Program-made: the position numbers and the translations under genes
The notes under the pieces: model-generated
What the model was told of the DNA's origin: nothing
The model's input: the letters and a program-made list of their open reading frames with translations, nothing else
The model's database searches: none
Assembly: GCF_014145675.1 (NCBI RefSeq)
Contig: NZ_JACGZW010000001.1
Coordinates: 372,001-436,000 of the forward strand
DNA: 64,000 nucleotides
From: Amycolatopsis dendrobii
GTDB lineage: Bacteria; Actinomycetota; Actinomycetes; Mycobacteriales; Pseudonocardiaceae
Reading direction: 5' to 3'
Shown: one piece after another, positions 32,053-40,711 of the stretch
Layout: each line of letters begins with the position of its first letter
How positions within the stretch are numbered: the first letter of the stretch is position 1

Positions 32053-33024
32053 GTGACCGCGGCAGCTGGCGACATCGAGAAGGCGGCCGGGGTGCTGCGC
32101 GCCGGGGGCTTGGTGGCCTTCCCGACCGAGACGGTCTACGGCCTCGGCGCCGACGCCTCGGATCCGGCCGCGGTTTCCCGCATCTATCAGGCGAAGGGCC
32201 GTCCGTCCACGCATCCGCTGATCGTGCACCTCGCCGGCGCCGAGCACTTGGACGGCTGGGTCGAGAAGCTGCCCGGGCCCGCGCGGCTGCTGGCCCAGCA
32301 CTTCTGGCCGGGTCCGCTCACCTTGGTGCTGCGGCGCGGCCCCCGGGTGTCGTCGGCGACGACCGGCGGCCTGGAGACGGTGGGGGTGCGCGTCCCGGAC
32401 CATCCGGTGGCGCTGGCGCTGCTGTCGGCGTTCGGCGGCGGCGCGGCGGCCCCGTCGGCCAACCGGTTCGGCTCGGTCAGCCCGACCACCGCCGGCCACG
32501 TCCGCGCGGAGCTGGGCGATGCCGTCGATTTCGTGCTGGACGGCGGCCCCTGCCAGGTCGGGGTCGAGTCCACCATCGTCGACGCCACCAGCGACACCCT
32601 CAGCGTGCTGCGGCCCGGCGGCGTGCCCCGGGAAGACCTGGAGGCCGTGCTCGGGAGTTCCCTCGAGGTGCCGTCGGTGAGCCCGATCCGGGTTCCCGGC
32701 CAGCATCCGTCGCATTACGCGCCGCGGGCCCGGGTCGTTCTCGTCGAGCCAGGCCGGGTGGCCGCCGAAGCGGAACGTGCGCGAAAGCTCGGGCACCAGG
32801 TGGGCGTCTTCCTGCCGCCTTCCTTGGACGGCGCAGTGCCCGAGGCGCGGGCTGTGGTGGCGGTTCCGGCTTCGCCGGCCGAGTACGCGCGCGGTCTTTA
32901 CGGCTTTCTGCGCGAGCTGGACCGGGCGGGGTGCGACTTGATCGTCGCGTCGCTTCCGGAGGAGAAGGGGCTGGGTCTCGCGATCGCGAACCGGCTTCGC
33001 CGCGCCGCCGGGCCGCGCGGCTGA
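32053..33024 (+). CDS. L-threonylcarbamoyladenylate synthase (Sua5 type)
   Basis: This is a 323-residue protein. The YrdC domain (about 8-200) shows GGLVAFPTETVYGLGADA, KGRPSTHPLIVH and the KRS/SAN features VGVRVPDHP and APSANRFGSVSPTTA. The extra C-terminal SUA5 domain (about 210-320) is present, with the linking PGQHPSHYAPRARV. It makes threonylcarbamoyl-AMP from Thr, bicarbonate and ATP for the t6A tRNA modification. It looks like a housekeeping gene placed among regulators. Confidence 0.92.
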   Translation: MTAAAGDIEKAAGVLRAGGLVAFPTETVYGLGADASDPAAVSRIYQAKGRPSTHPLIVHLAGAEHLDGWVEKLPGPARLLAQHFWPGPLTLVLRRGPRVSSATTGGLETVGVRVPDHPVALALLSAFGGGAAAPSANRFGSVSPTTAGHVRAELGDAVDFVLDGGPCQVGVESTIVDATSDTLSVLRPGGVPREDLEAVLGSSLEVPSVSPIRVPGQHPSHYAPRARVVLVEPGRVAAEAERARKLGHQVGVFLPPSLDGAVPEARAVVAVPASPAEYARGLYGFLRELDRAGCDLIVASLPEEKGLGLAIANRLRRAAGPRG

Positions 33025-33041
33025 CCGGGCCGGTGCGGCGG

Positions 33042-33054
33042 TAGTCCACAGTAG
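33042..33054. repeat. GTCCACAGTGGAC-family palindrome, copy 4
   Basis: GTCCACAGTAGAC, 18 bases after the Sua5 gene, differs by one base. The 15-mer GTCCACAGTAGACAG is the exact reverse complement of 12436-12450. Confidence 0.5.
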
Positions 33055-33300
33055 ACAGTTCGGCGGGGAACTCCCGCGTTCGGGTTCCGGCGTGCCCCGC
33101 TCCGGCGGAAGATCGTGCCGGGTAGGCTTTTTCCTCGGTGCGTTAAGCAGGCAGCGTCCACAATCCCCTGGCTGAGGCGCGCCCTGCGCCCGGTCCGGCC
33201 CGCTCCTAGGAGTGCGTGTGGCGACCGCCGAGTGCCGAGCATCCCGTCCAGCGCGCAGACGCGCAGCCGAGTCCGGACCGGGCGTGGTCGTGCGGCTGCC

Positions 33301-35436
33301 GTGACGGACCTGAAGATCACCCCTCGGCAGCTCGGGGATGCCGTGGTGCTGACCTTGCCGGACCGGCTCGCGACGACTCACTCGGCCGAAATCGTGGCGG
33401 CCCTGCACGCAGCGGGCCGCGCTGTCCCGCCGGGCACGCGCGTAGTGGTCGACCTCCGGGGCGTCGAGCCGCTGACCGCGCTGCTGGCCCGGGCGCTGGT
33501 CTCGTTCGCCCGCGAGCGCGACTGCGTGCTGGTGGCGGCATCGGACCAGGGCACGGCGGAGGTGCTGGACAGCGCCGATCCGGGCGCGGCCGTCCGGCGG
33601 GCCGCGTCGCCGGCGGAGGCGCTGGCCGAAGCTGTCCGGCAGCCGTTCGCGGCGGGCGGCGCGGTGCGGTCGCTCGCCTTCGACAGCGACGATCTCAGCC
33701 GCACCGAAGCGTTCTTGAGCAGCGCGTACGCGCCGATGCGGATCGGCAGCGACACCGGCCGCGCGGGCACGCACATCAGCAGGCACGCGGTCGACGGGCT
33801 GAGCGCCGACCAGCTCGACCTGTCCTTCGAGATGAGCTACGCCGTCGAACCGCTGGGCACGATCTGCCTGTGCGACGTCGAATCGGGCACGATCGAGGAC
33901 CATCGCGTGGACGGCTGGCCGGAAGCGGAGACGTTCGGCCCCGGGGATCTGGTGTCGTTCTCGCCGCCGGACCGGTCCTACACCGGGCGGGTCGCGCGCG
34001 CCAAGTACAGCATCACCATGTTCGACCCGGCCCTGTTGAGCCAGGCGGCGGGCGTCGACAGTCCGGTGCGGCTGCTCGGCCACCGGCCGGTCGACGCCGG
34101 CGCCGCCCAGCACCTGCGGTCCGCCGTGGCGCATCTGCGCGACGACGTCCTCGGCGTGCCCGGCGTCGGGGAGAATCCGCTGGCCGTGGCGACGGTCGCG
34201 CGCTACCTCGCCGTGGCCGTGCTGAACGCGTTCCCGCACACGGCGTCCGCCGAGCATCCCGGAGACGGTCTCGACGCGCATTCGCAGACCCTTCGCCGCG
34301 CGATCTCCTTCATCGAAGCGAATCTCCACCGGCCCATCGACATCGCGGAGATCGCCGCGACGGCCCGGGTCTCCGCCCGGGCCGTGCAACTGGCCTTCCG
34401 CCGGCACCTCGGCACGACCCCGATGGCCTACCTGCGGCGGGCACGGCTCGACCGCGCCCGCGCGGAACTGCGTGCCGCGGTGCCGGAGCAGGACATCGTC
34501 GCGCGGATCGCCGCCCGATGGGGATACGCGCCCAGTGTGTTCGCCGCCCACTACCGGGCCGCGTACGGCGAGTCGCCGTCGTCGACGCTGCACGGGGACA
34601 AAGCCGAGCAAGTTCGTTTCCCTGGCAGCCGTAGCTTCGTTCGGACGGCGATCGCGCTGAAAAGCGAACCCGGTGCGGCGGAACGGAACCTGGTGACCGG
34701 CGAACCGGACCGAGCGAAGCCGGACGCCGCGAGCAGGTTCGAGGCGCTGAGCAAGATGCTGCTATCCGCGAACTCAGCCGCGGACGTGTTGCGAGAGGTC
34801 GTGGAAGCGACCGCGGCGGCAGTCGCCGGAGCGGACTGGGTCAGCGTCACCGTGCTGGGCTCCGACGGCCGGTTTTCCACCGCCGCCCGGACCGGGAAGA
34901 CCGCCGCCGAGCTGGACCGGATCCAGTACCGCGACCGAGAAGGCCCGTGCGTGGAGGCGGCCCGTGCGCACAGCCCGAGCTATGTCGCGAGCGCGGATCT
35001 AGCGGCCGAGACCCGATGGCCCCGGTTCGCCGCCGCGGCGCGCGCACTCGGCTGCCGCGCCGCGTTTTCCACCGCACTCCCGGCCGCTCCTGGCCTCGAC
35101 CGGGCGGCGGGCTCGCTGACCGTCTACTCCCGCCGCCCGGACAGCCTGGCCGAGACCGACCGCCGCATCGCCCTGCTGCTGGCGACGCACGCGTCGCTGG
35201 CGCTGGCGAACACCCACCTGCGAAAGAGCGCCGAACTGCGCCGCGCGGAGTTCCGGCGAGCCGTCGACACCCGCGACGTCATCGGGCAGGCCAAGGGCAT
35301 CCTGATGAACCGGGAGGGCCTCACCGCCGATGAAGCGTTCGACCTGCTGCGGCGGACCTCCCAGGACCTGAACGTGAAGCTGGTCGAGGTGGCGCGCACT
35401 CTGACCGGCCGGCACGGGGAGCTGGAGCGGGAGTGA
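33301..35436 (+). CDS. STAS-AraC-GAF-ANTAR fusion regulator
   Basis: This is one uninterrupted 711-residue frame. About 1-110 is STAS-like. About 125-250 is an AraC_binding_2-type sensory domain. About 330-430 is an AraC HTH (LRRAISFIEANLHRPIDIAE, ARWGYAPSVFAAHYRAAYGE). About 480-640 is GAF (ELDRIQYRDREGPCVEAARA), and the last 60 residues are ANTAR (IGQAKGILMNREGLTADEAF, RRTSQDLNVKLVEVA). AraC proteins normally end at ...AYGESPSSTLHG; the 50-residue linker after it looks like former intergenic DNA, so a lost stop codon may have fused two genes. GTG 33301 is the likely start; GTG 33232 is possible. It joins DNA-binding and RNA-binding outputs. Confidence 0.8.
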   Translation: MTDLKITPRQLGDAVVLTLPDRLATTHSAEIVAALHAAGRAVPPGTRVVVDLRGVEPLTALLARALVSFARERDCVLVAASDQGTAEVLDSADPGAAVRRAASPAEALAEAVRQPFAAGGAVRSLAFDSDDLSRTEAFLSSAYAPMRIGSDTGRAGTHISRHAVDGLSADQLDLSFEMSYAVEPLGTICLCDVESGTIEDHRVDGWPEAETFGPGDLVSFSPPDRSYTGRVARAKYSITMFDPALLSQAAGVDSPVRLLGHRPVDAGAAQHLRSAVAHLRDDVLGVPGVGENPLAVATVARYLAVAVLNAFPHTASAEHPGDGLDAHSQTLRRAISFIEANLHRPIDIAEIAATARVSARAVQLAFRRHLGTTPMAYLRRARLDRARAELRAAVPEQDIVARIAARWGYAPSVFAAHYRAAYGESPSSTLHGDKAEQVRFPGSRSFVRTAIALKSEPGAAERNLVTGEPDRAKPDAASRFEALSKMLLSANSAADVLREVVEATAAAVAGADWVSVTVLGSDGRFSTAARTGKTAAELDRIQYRDREGPCVEAARAHSPSYVASADLAAETRWPRFAAAARALGCRAAFSTALPAAPGLDRAAGSLTVYSRRPDSLAETDRRIALLLATHASLALANTHLRKSAELRRAEFRRAVDTRDVIGQAKGILMNREGLTADEAFDLLRRTSQDLNVKLVEVARTLTGRHGELERE

Positions 35437-35445
35437 CCGCAGCGG

Positions 35446-35808
35446 TCAGGAATCTTGGCGCCGGTGCGTGGTTTCGGCGGTCGGCGCGGTGAAGTGGTCG
35501 AGGAGGTTGGTGCGGCGGAGCAGCCGGTCGAGTTCGGCGGACCGGTTGTCCAGGTACAGCGAGGCACCGGCTGAGCGGACGAGCCTGCTGACCATCAGCA
35601 GGCCGGCCAGCCCGGAGGAATCGCAGAAGCCCAATTCGCCGCAGTCGAGGCGCACGCTGCGGCACTCCGGATGCGCCGCCAGCATCTCCCGGGCGGTCCG
35701 GACGAGCAGGTGCTGACTGTCGTAATCGAGTTCGCCGCGCACGGTCAGCCGAACTGTCCGAGGACGCGGCGTGGTCCACGTGCAGGCGAGCGGGCTCGGC
35801 GGCGTCAT
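35446..35808 (-). CDS. STAS-domain anti-sigma factor antagonist
   Basis: This is a 120-residue protein. LTVRGELDYDSQHLLVRTA and LDCGELGFCDSSGLAGLLMV are the STAS signature, with the phosphorylatable Ser in DSSG intact. Unphosphorylated, it should bind an RsbW-type kinase and free a sigma factor. Its ATG overlaps the stop of the cobalamin-sensor gene by four bases, and it is last of the SpoIIE-B12-STAS operon. Only 9 bases separate it from the convergent fusion regulator. Confidence 0.92.
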   Translation of the reverse strand: MTPPSPLACTWTTPRPRTVRLTVRGELDYDSQHLLVRTAREMLAAHPECRSVRLDCGELGFCDSSGLAGLLMVSRLVRSAGASLYLDNRSAELDRLLRRTNLLDHFTAPTAETTHRRQDS

Positions 35809-36881
35809 GGGCGGCCTCCGGCTCGCGCGCGGGCGAGGGTGGCGCGGGCGCGGGGGAAGTCCCGCAGCTCGTCGCCGAGCAGGTCGAGGGCGGGCGTGAG
35901 GTACCCGGCCGGGACCCCGCGTGCGGCGAGGATGTCCGCGGTCCAGCGGAGAAAACCCGTGAACAGCTCGGGATCGTCGACGTAGACGGAGGTTTTGAGG
36001 TAGTCGACGATGCTCGCGAGGTCCTCGACCGTGTGCTGCAACTGGAGTTCGGTGTACCGGTCCAAGGCGGGAATCCGCTCCCGCAGTCCGGCGAACACGG
36101 CTTTCACCAGCTGCGCCGACGTCCGCGAGATCATCGTGTATTCCTGGTCGAGCAAGTGCGGCAGATCGTCAACGGCCTGGTGGGCGCTGCGGGGCGGGCC
36201 CGGCGGACTCCCGGCGAGCAGGTCGGCTGCGGCGCGGGCGTCGGGGGCCCAGGCGTCGGCGCCGAACAGCCGGGCGTAGCGGCCGTCGGTCCCGAACGCC
36301 GCCCCGCCCGCGATGACCGGGACTCCGGCCGCTTGGCACGCGGTGATCGTGGCGTGCGCCGCGGGCAGCCGCGTCGGGATTGAACTGGACAGCGCGACAG
36401 CGTCCGGGCCGGTGCGGTGCAGGTCGGCGATCAGGTGCGACGCCGGCACCTGCGCTCCGAGGTAGTCGACGCGGAATCCGCGCGAGCGCAGCACTTCGGC
36501 GAGCAGCCGGGCGGGCAGCGCGTGCCATTCCCCGTCCACGCAGGCGACGGTCACCCGGGCGAGCGGCGGATTCGGCGCCGGGCCGGCGGCGCGGCTCACG
36601 GCGGCGACCACGCGGTCGTTGATCGCGGTGACCGAGTGTTCCTGGGTGACGGTCAGGCGGTTGGCCGCCCATTCCTCGCCGACTTTCCGTTGTACCGCGC
36701 CGATGACGTCGAGGAGTACGGTTTCCGCGGTCATTCCGGACCGCAGGGCGCGCAATGCGATTTCGCCTGCCGTGTCCTCGTCGCCGTCGACCGCGGCGTC
36801 CCAGAGCCGGGCGGCGACGTGCTCGACCGACGCGGGCTGGCCGTCGAGAACGGCTCCGCGGGGTTTGTCCGGGGTGTTCAT
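35805..36881 (-). CDS. Cobalamin-binding, photoreceptor-like sensor
   Basis: This is a 358-residue protein. About 18-98 is the helical B12-binding_2 cap with W71-x9-E81-H82, the Wx9EH motif that in CarH packs against the adenosyl group. About 105-225 is the Rossmann B12 domain with DGEWHALP, whose H120 sits where the lower axial His is expected. About 230-355 is an all-helical output domain. Unlike CarH there is no MerR domain. It overlaps the SpoIIE gene and the STAS gene by four bases each, so it probably senses light or adenosylcobalamin and gates that partner switch. The mechanism is inferred. Confidence 0.85.
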   Translation of the reverse strand: MNTPDKPRGAVLDGQPASVEHVAARLWDAAVDGDEDTAGEIALRALRSGMTAETVLLDVIGAVQRKVGEEWAANRLTVTQEHSVTAINDRVVAAVSRAAGPAPNPPLARVTVACVDGEWHALPARLLAEVLRSRGFRVDYLGAQVPASHLIADLHRTGPDAVALSSSIPTRLPAAHATITACQAAGVPVIAGGAAFGTDGRYARLFGADAWAPDARAAADLLAGSPPGPPRSAHQAVDDLPHLLDQEYTMISRTSAQLVKAVFAGLRERIPALDRYTELQLQHTVEDLASIVDYLKTSVYVDDPELFTGFLRWTADILAARGVPAGYLTPALDLLGDELRDFPRARATLARARAGGRP

Positions 36882-38494
36882 GCGGCGGTGTACCTCCCGC
36901 GGCCCGAACCGCCGACCGCGGACAGCCGCTGGCCGCGCGGCGCGGTGACCGCGACGAGAGCCATGTCGTCGTGGCTGCGTTCGCGCGCCCATTCGGCCGC
37001 GAGCATGTGGACGTGTTCGACGATCGCCTCGGCGGGCATGCCCGCGCACCGGGTCAACGCCTCGTGCAGGCGGTCCTCGCCGAACATCTCGCTGCCCAGC
37101 GGACCGCCTCGCGCTTCGGTGATGCCGTCGGTGTAGAGCAGGCACGTCTCGCCGGGCGCCAGCGTGACTTCGACCGTCGTCGTGGCGATCTCGGGCAGGA
37201 CCCCGACGACGGTGCCGATCGTCTCGACGACCTCGACCTCTCCGTTGGCCCGGACGATCAGCGGCGGCAGATGACCCGCGCACGTCAGCCGCATCCGGAG
37301 GCCCGAGTCGGGCCGCGAGACGGATGCGAGCGCGAGGGTGACGAAGCGGGTGTGGTGCGAACTGAGCAGAGCGTCGTTGAGCATGCTCAGCACGCGATGG
37401 TGGTCCGAGGCGAGCGGCAGCAGGGCGTGCAGCGTGTTGCGGACCTTGCCGGTGAGCACCGCGGCTTCGATGCCCTTGCCGCACACGTCGCCCAGCACGA
37501 CCAGCGATTCCTGGCTGTCGTCGGCCGCGGGGTAGACGTCGTAGAAATCGCCGCCCACGCGTTCCGAGTCGAGCGCGGCGCGGTACCGCCCGGCGAACTC
37601 GGCGCCGGCCACCTCGCGCACCGCGGGCGGAAGCAGTTCGCGCATCAGCGTTTCGGTCATCGACGACTGCTGGGCGAACATCCGCGCGGCGGACATCGCC
37701 ACCCCGGAGCGGGCCGCGAACAACCGGGCGAAGATCTCCTCGTCCTCGCTGAACGCCGCGCGTTCGGCTTTCCGCAGGAGAACCAGCGCGCCCGCGGGCA
37801 CGCCGTGCCCGGGCAGCGGCGTCACCACGATCGAGCCCACGTCGCCGAATCCCGCCGGGATCAGCCACTCCGGCGCGGACGCGGGGTCGATCCACCGCGA
37901 CGGGACCGGCGGAAACCCTTGGAGCGCCTCGGCGAGCCCGGGCACCTCGGAGAGATCGGCCGCCAGTTCGACTTCTTCCGGCTCGCGGTCCCGTACGCAC
38001 AGCATCGCCGGCACGCGGTGGCGCCCGGCGGGAGTGATCAGGAGCGCGGCGTCGGCGAGGTGCTGCACCGCCAGCTTCCCGGCGACCTGCATGCACCGTT
38101 GCAGGTTCAGGGATCCCAGCAACGCCGTCGAAGCCTCGGCGAGGAACTGCGCCCGCCGCCGTTCGGTGCGCAAAGCCGTTTCGGCGAGGCGCGCGTCAGT
38201 GTTTTCCGTCAGCCACCACGTGGTCGTTCCGTCGTCGTGCGCAACCGGGTGCACCTCGTAACCGCGCTCCCAGGGTTCGCCTGCGCCGCGGACGCCCTCG
38301 AGGACGCCGTCGTGCACGCCGACCGGCCAGCCGGGCATCGCCTCAGCGAGCACCACACCGGCCGTAATGCCCGGAAGCAACCGCTCCGCCGCGGCATTGA
38401 GCGCGACAAGGGTGCCATCGGCATCCGTGACCAGCACCGGACATGGTGCTGTACTCCAGCGCGAATCGGTGTCCGCCCGCTTCAGATCCACCAC
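36878..38494 (-). CDS. PAS-GAF-SpoIIE PP2C-type Ser/Thr phosphatase
   Basis: This is a 538-residue protein. About 10-105 is PAS-like (CPVLVTDADGTLVALNAAAE), about 125-275 is GAF, and about 300-515 is SpoIIE/RsbU PP2C: ERVGGDFYDVY, VLGDVCGKGIEAAVLTG, CLLYTDGITEARGG and SHDDMALV keep the metal-binding acids. It should dephosphorylate a STAS antagonist, most simply the one two genes downstream. It starts at tandem GTG codons (38494/38491). A SigB/SigF-like promoter lies about 105-130 bases upstream. Confidence 0.9.
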   Translation of the reverse strand: MVDLKRADTDSRWSTAPCPVLVTDADGTLVALNAAAERLLPGITAGVVLAEAMPGWPVGVHDGVLEGVRGAGEPWERGYEVHPVAHDDGTTTWWLTENTDARLAETALRTERRRAQFLAEASTALLGSLNLQRCMQVAGKLAVQHLADAALLITPAGRHRVPAMLCVRDREPEEVELAADLSEVPGLAEALQGFPPVPSRWIDPASAPEWLIPAGFGDVGSIVVTPLPGHGVPAGALVLLRKAERAAFSEDEEIFARLFAARSGVAMSAARMFAQQSSMTETLMRELLPPAVREVAGAEFAGRYRAALDSERVGGDFYDVYPAADDSQESLVVLGDVCGKGIEAAVLTGKVRNTLHALLPLASDHHRVLSMLNDALLSSHHTRFVTLALASVSRPDSGLRMRLTCAGHLPPLIVRANGEVEVVETIGTVVGVLPEIATTTVEVTLAPGETCLLYTDGITEARGGPLGSEMFGEDRLHEALTRCAGMPAEAIVEHVHMLAAEWARERSHDDMALVAVTAPRGQRLSAVGGSGRGRYTAA

Positions 38495-38598
38495 ACTCAG
38501 GACACGCGGAGCGGTCCTTCACCTCGTTCTCGCCTCGGGGACGGTCGTCGACTGCTCCCAGTGTCCCTTGCCGTCCCAAGGGCCACGACCCGCGGCGG

Positions 38599-38625
38599 AT
38601 ACCCGCTCGCGGTCTTCTTCAACCC
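38599..38625 (-). promoter_or_regulatory. SigB/SigF-type promoter of the SpoIIE-B12-STAS operon
   Basis: On the minus strand GGGTT (38621-38625), 16 bases, then GGGTAT (38599-38604). The -10 is a perfect match. Transcription would start near 38592, about 98 bases before the first gene. Confidence 0.65.
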
Positions 38626-38764
38626 TCTTCCGGGCGGTTCCGCCGGCCGCGGGTCTTGACCGGCGGAACCTCGGTCCCGGTCTCCTGCGCGCCGGAGGCC
38701 GACCCTGGTCTCGGGCTACCCGCTCGCCGGGAATTCACGCCTTCCGCGGGCAATCCGACGGGAG

Positions 38765-39586
38765 TCAGAGGTCGAGTTCGCGGTGCCGTTCGGTCACGGT
38801 GTGCGCGAGTTCGACCAGCTTGACGTTGAGATCCTGGGACGTGCGGCGCAGGACGTCGAACGCTTCGTCGGCGGAGATCCCGCGGCGGTTCATCAGGATG
38901 CCTTTGGCCTGGCCGATGAGGTCGCGGCTGTCCACGGCGCGCTTGAGGTGGACTTCCTTGAGGGCGGCCGCGGTGTGCGCGGCGGAACCGGAGAGGGCGA
39001 GCGAGGCGTGGGAGGCCAGGACGAGCGCGCTGTCGACGGCGTCGCCGTCGAAGGCCCCGGCCTCGTGGCTGTAGAGGTTGATCGCGCCGGGCGGCAGATC
39101 GGACTTGGCGTCCGGCAGCAGCGTCGTGGCCAGCAGCGAGCCGAACCCGAGCCGTCCGGCGCGCGCGCCGAATTCGGGGAAGCCGTCGGACTCCGGAAGA
39201 TTGTTGGCCAGCGCGTACCCGGGCCGCTCGCGCCGGGCGGCTTCCAGGCACGGCCCTTCGCCGACCTGGTACTGGATCCGGTCCAGTTCCTCGGCGGCCT
39301 CGTGCGTGCGGACCGGGGTGTGGAACCCGCCGTCGGCCGAGCGCAGGGTGATGCTGGCGAGATCGGCTTGCGGCACGATCCGCAGCGCGGCGGACACCAC
39401 GCGCTCCATCGCTTCGTGCAGGGAGTCCGCGTCGAGCAGGAGAACCGCGAGCGTGCCGAACTGCCGGGCGAGCGGCCCTTCGAGAGCCACGCCGCTGCGG
39501 GCCCAGCCGTCCGCGGCCGGTTCCGCGCAGAACGCGATCCGGTCGGCTTCCCAGCCGTCGTCAACGCGGATGTCGGCGTCGGTCAC
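38765..39586 (-). CDS. GAF-ANTAR regulator
   Basis: This is a 273-residue protein. About 50-200 is GAF (ELDRIQYQVGEGPCLEAARR). The C-terminal 60 residues are ANTAR (RDLIGQAKGILMNRRGISAD, RRTSQDLNVKLVELA). ANTAR binds paired RNA hairpins and stops transcription termination. It closely resembles the C-terminal half of the fusion protein at 33301-35436. GTG 39586 follows AGAGGGG; an upstream in-frame ATG at 39625 is less likely. The ligand and RNA targets are unknown. Confidence 0.88.
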   Translation of the reverse strand: MTDADIRVDDGWEADRIAFCAEPAADGWARSGVALEGPLARQFGTLAVLLLDADSLHEAMERVVSAALRIVPQADLASITLRSADGGFHTPVRTHEAAEELDRIQYQVGEGPCLEAARRERPGYALANNLPESDGFPEFGARAGRLGFGSLLATTLLPDAKSDLPPGAINLYSHEAGAFDGDAVDSALVLASHASLALSGSAAHTAAALKEVHLKRAVDSRDLIGQAKGILMNRRGISADEAFDVLRRTSQDLNVKLVELAHTVTERHRELDL

Positions 39587-39756
39587 TTCGGGCCCCTCTT
39601 TCCCTGCCCGGCCACCCGGCAGCACCGCAGAATCCTACCCGTCCGGGGAAAGCGGCCTGCGGGCTCGCCCGTGTCCCGCGCATTTCGGACCGCGGAGAGA
39701 GAGCCCCGTCACGCTTCGGCGGCCGGAACCGCGGTTCCGGCCGCCGAAAGCGCGCG

Positions 39757-39933
39757 TCAATTCTTCACGTTCTTGACGGCGTCCTTGACCTTTTCTCCCG
39801 CCTGCTTGAGAGCGCCCTTCGCCTGCTCTGCTTTGCCTTCGGCCTGCCACTGTTCGTTCCCGGTGGCGTTGCCGAGCGCTTCTTTCGCCTTGCCCTTGAT
39901 TTCCTCGGCCTTGTTTCCGGCGGTGTCGCTCAT
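39757..39933 (-). CDS. CsbD-like stress protein
   Basis: This is a 58-residue protein, MSDTAGNKAEEIKGKAKEAL... with KGALKQAGEKVKDAVKNVKN at the end, the Lys/Ala/Glu-rich helical pattern of CsbD. CsbD proteins are general-stress markers, SigB-controlled in Bacillus; the molecular role is not known. A near-perfect SigB/SigF promoter ends about 110 bases upstream. Confidence 0.93.
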   Translation of the reverse strand: MSDTAGNKAEEIKGKAKEALGNATGNEQWQAEGKAEQAKGALKQAGEKVKDAVKNVKN

Positions 39934-40052
39934 GTCGATGACCTCGTCTCGTCTCAGCGAATGTTTCCGAACGCGGTCATGATCGGGAAAACAGTTCCGT
40001 CCGGCTCCGCGAAACAGTTCGCGGAGACGAATCCGGGGACCGCGAGCAGCGG

Positions 40053-40079
40053 ATACCCGTGCGGGGCACAGGTCAAACC
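40053..40079 (-). promoter_or_regulatory. SigB/SigF-type promoter of the CsbD-like gene
   Basis: On the minus strand GGTTT (40075-40079), 16 bases, then GGGTAT (40053-40058), which is the mycobacterial SigF consensus exactly. Confidence 0.75.
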
Positions 40080-40152
40080 CGGCCCCGGAAACCCCGGCCT
40101 GCGGCCGGGAATCCCTTGCGGCGGCGGCTTTCCTCTCATTTCCGGAGTTTCC

Positions 40153-40179
40153 GTTTCGCCTTCTCTGCCCGCTGGGTAC
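40153..40179 (+). promoter_or_regulatory. SigB/SigF-type promoter of the HATPase gene
   Basis: GTTT (40153-40156), 17 bases, then GGGTAC (40174-40179). The gene it would read starts at 40259. Confidence 0.65.
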
Positions 40180-40258
40180 GCAGAGGGCGACGGGGAATAG
40201 CCGAGAGCGAGAATGCTCTGGGAGCGGGCGTGCAGCGGGCCCGGGAGGGAGGCCGAGC

Positions 40259-40711
40259 GTGAGTGTGGACGAGTTCCAGCGGAGTCGTCTGCCTGCCGGA
40301 GCGAAGCCGGTGCGGCAGGCGGGCGCTCGGCTGCGCATGGCGCTGGAAGAGGACTTCACGACATTGCGCCGGGTCCGGGGCCGGGCGGTGGCCTTCGTGC
40401 GGCGCCATCGCCCGCACACGGGCGCGGACGCGGTCGCCGATCTGCGTCTCGTGCTGGACGAGATGGTGTGCAACGCCATGCGGCACGCTCGCCCGCCCAG
40501 CGAACTGACCTTGTCGCTGCGGGGCGACCGGATCCTGATCGAGGTGTCCGACTCGCTTCCGGACCTCGCCCGTTCCCGGGGAGGGTACGCGGGAGGGGGG
40601 CGGGGCTTGGTTCTGATCGACGCGATCGCCGAGCGCTGGGGCCAGTCGCCCCGGCCGGGCGGGAAGACCGTCTGGGCCGAACTGGCCCTTCACGCCGGGC
40701 AAGCCGGTTGA
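40259..40711 (+). CDS. RsbW-like HATPase anti-sigma-type kinase
   Basis: This is a 150-residue single-domain GHKL ATPase. ADLRLVLDEMVCNAMRHARP is the N-box, LIEVSDSLPDLAR the first G-box and GGGRGLVLIDAIAERWG the second. The N-terminal 25 residues are basic and extended. It is expected to bind a sigma factor and to phosphorylate STAS proteins; the antagonist at 35446-35808 is a candidate partner. GTG 40259 follows GGGAGG. No sigma-factor gene lies within this window, so that target is elsewhere. Confidence 0.88.
   Translation: MSVDEFQRSRLPAGAKPVRQAGARLRMALEEDFTTLRRVRGRAVAFVRRHRPHTGADAVADLRLVLDEMVCNAMRHARPPSELTLSLRGDRILIEVSDSLPDLARSRGGYAGGGRGLVLIDAIAERWGQSPRPGGKTVWAELALHAGQAG

Larger units (their letters stand above)
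39934..40258. other. Divergent promoter region of csbD-like and HATPase genes
   Basis: It holds no gene. It contains the two SigB/SigF-type promoters at 40053-40079 (minus) and 40153-40179 (plus) and a hairpin CCCGGCC/GGCCGGG at 40093-40109 between them. Confidence 0.6.

Noticed and set aside
39587..39660. Possible SigB/SigF promoter for the GAF-ANTAR gene
   Set aside because: A GGGTAG occurs on the minus strand, but no GTTT-type element lies 15-17 bases upstream.
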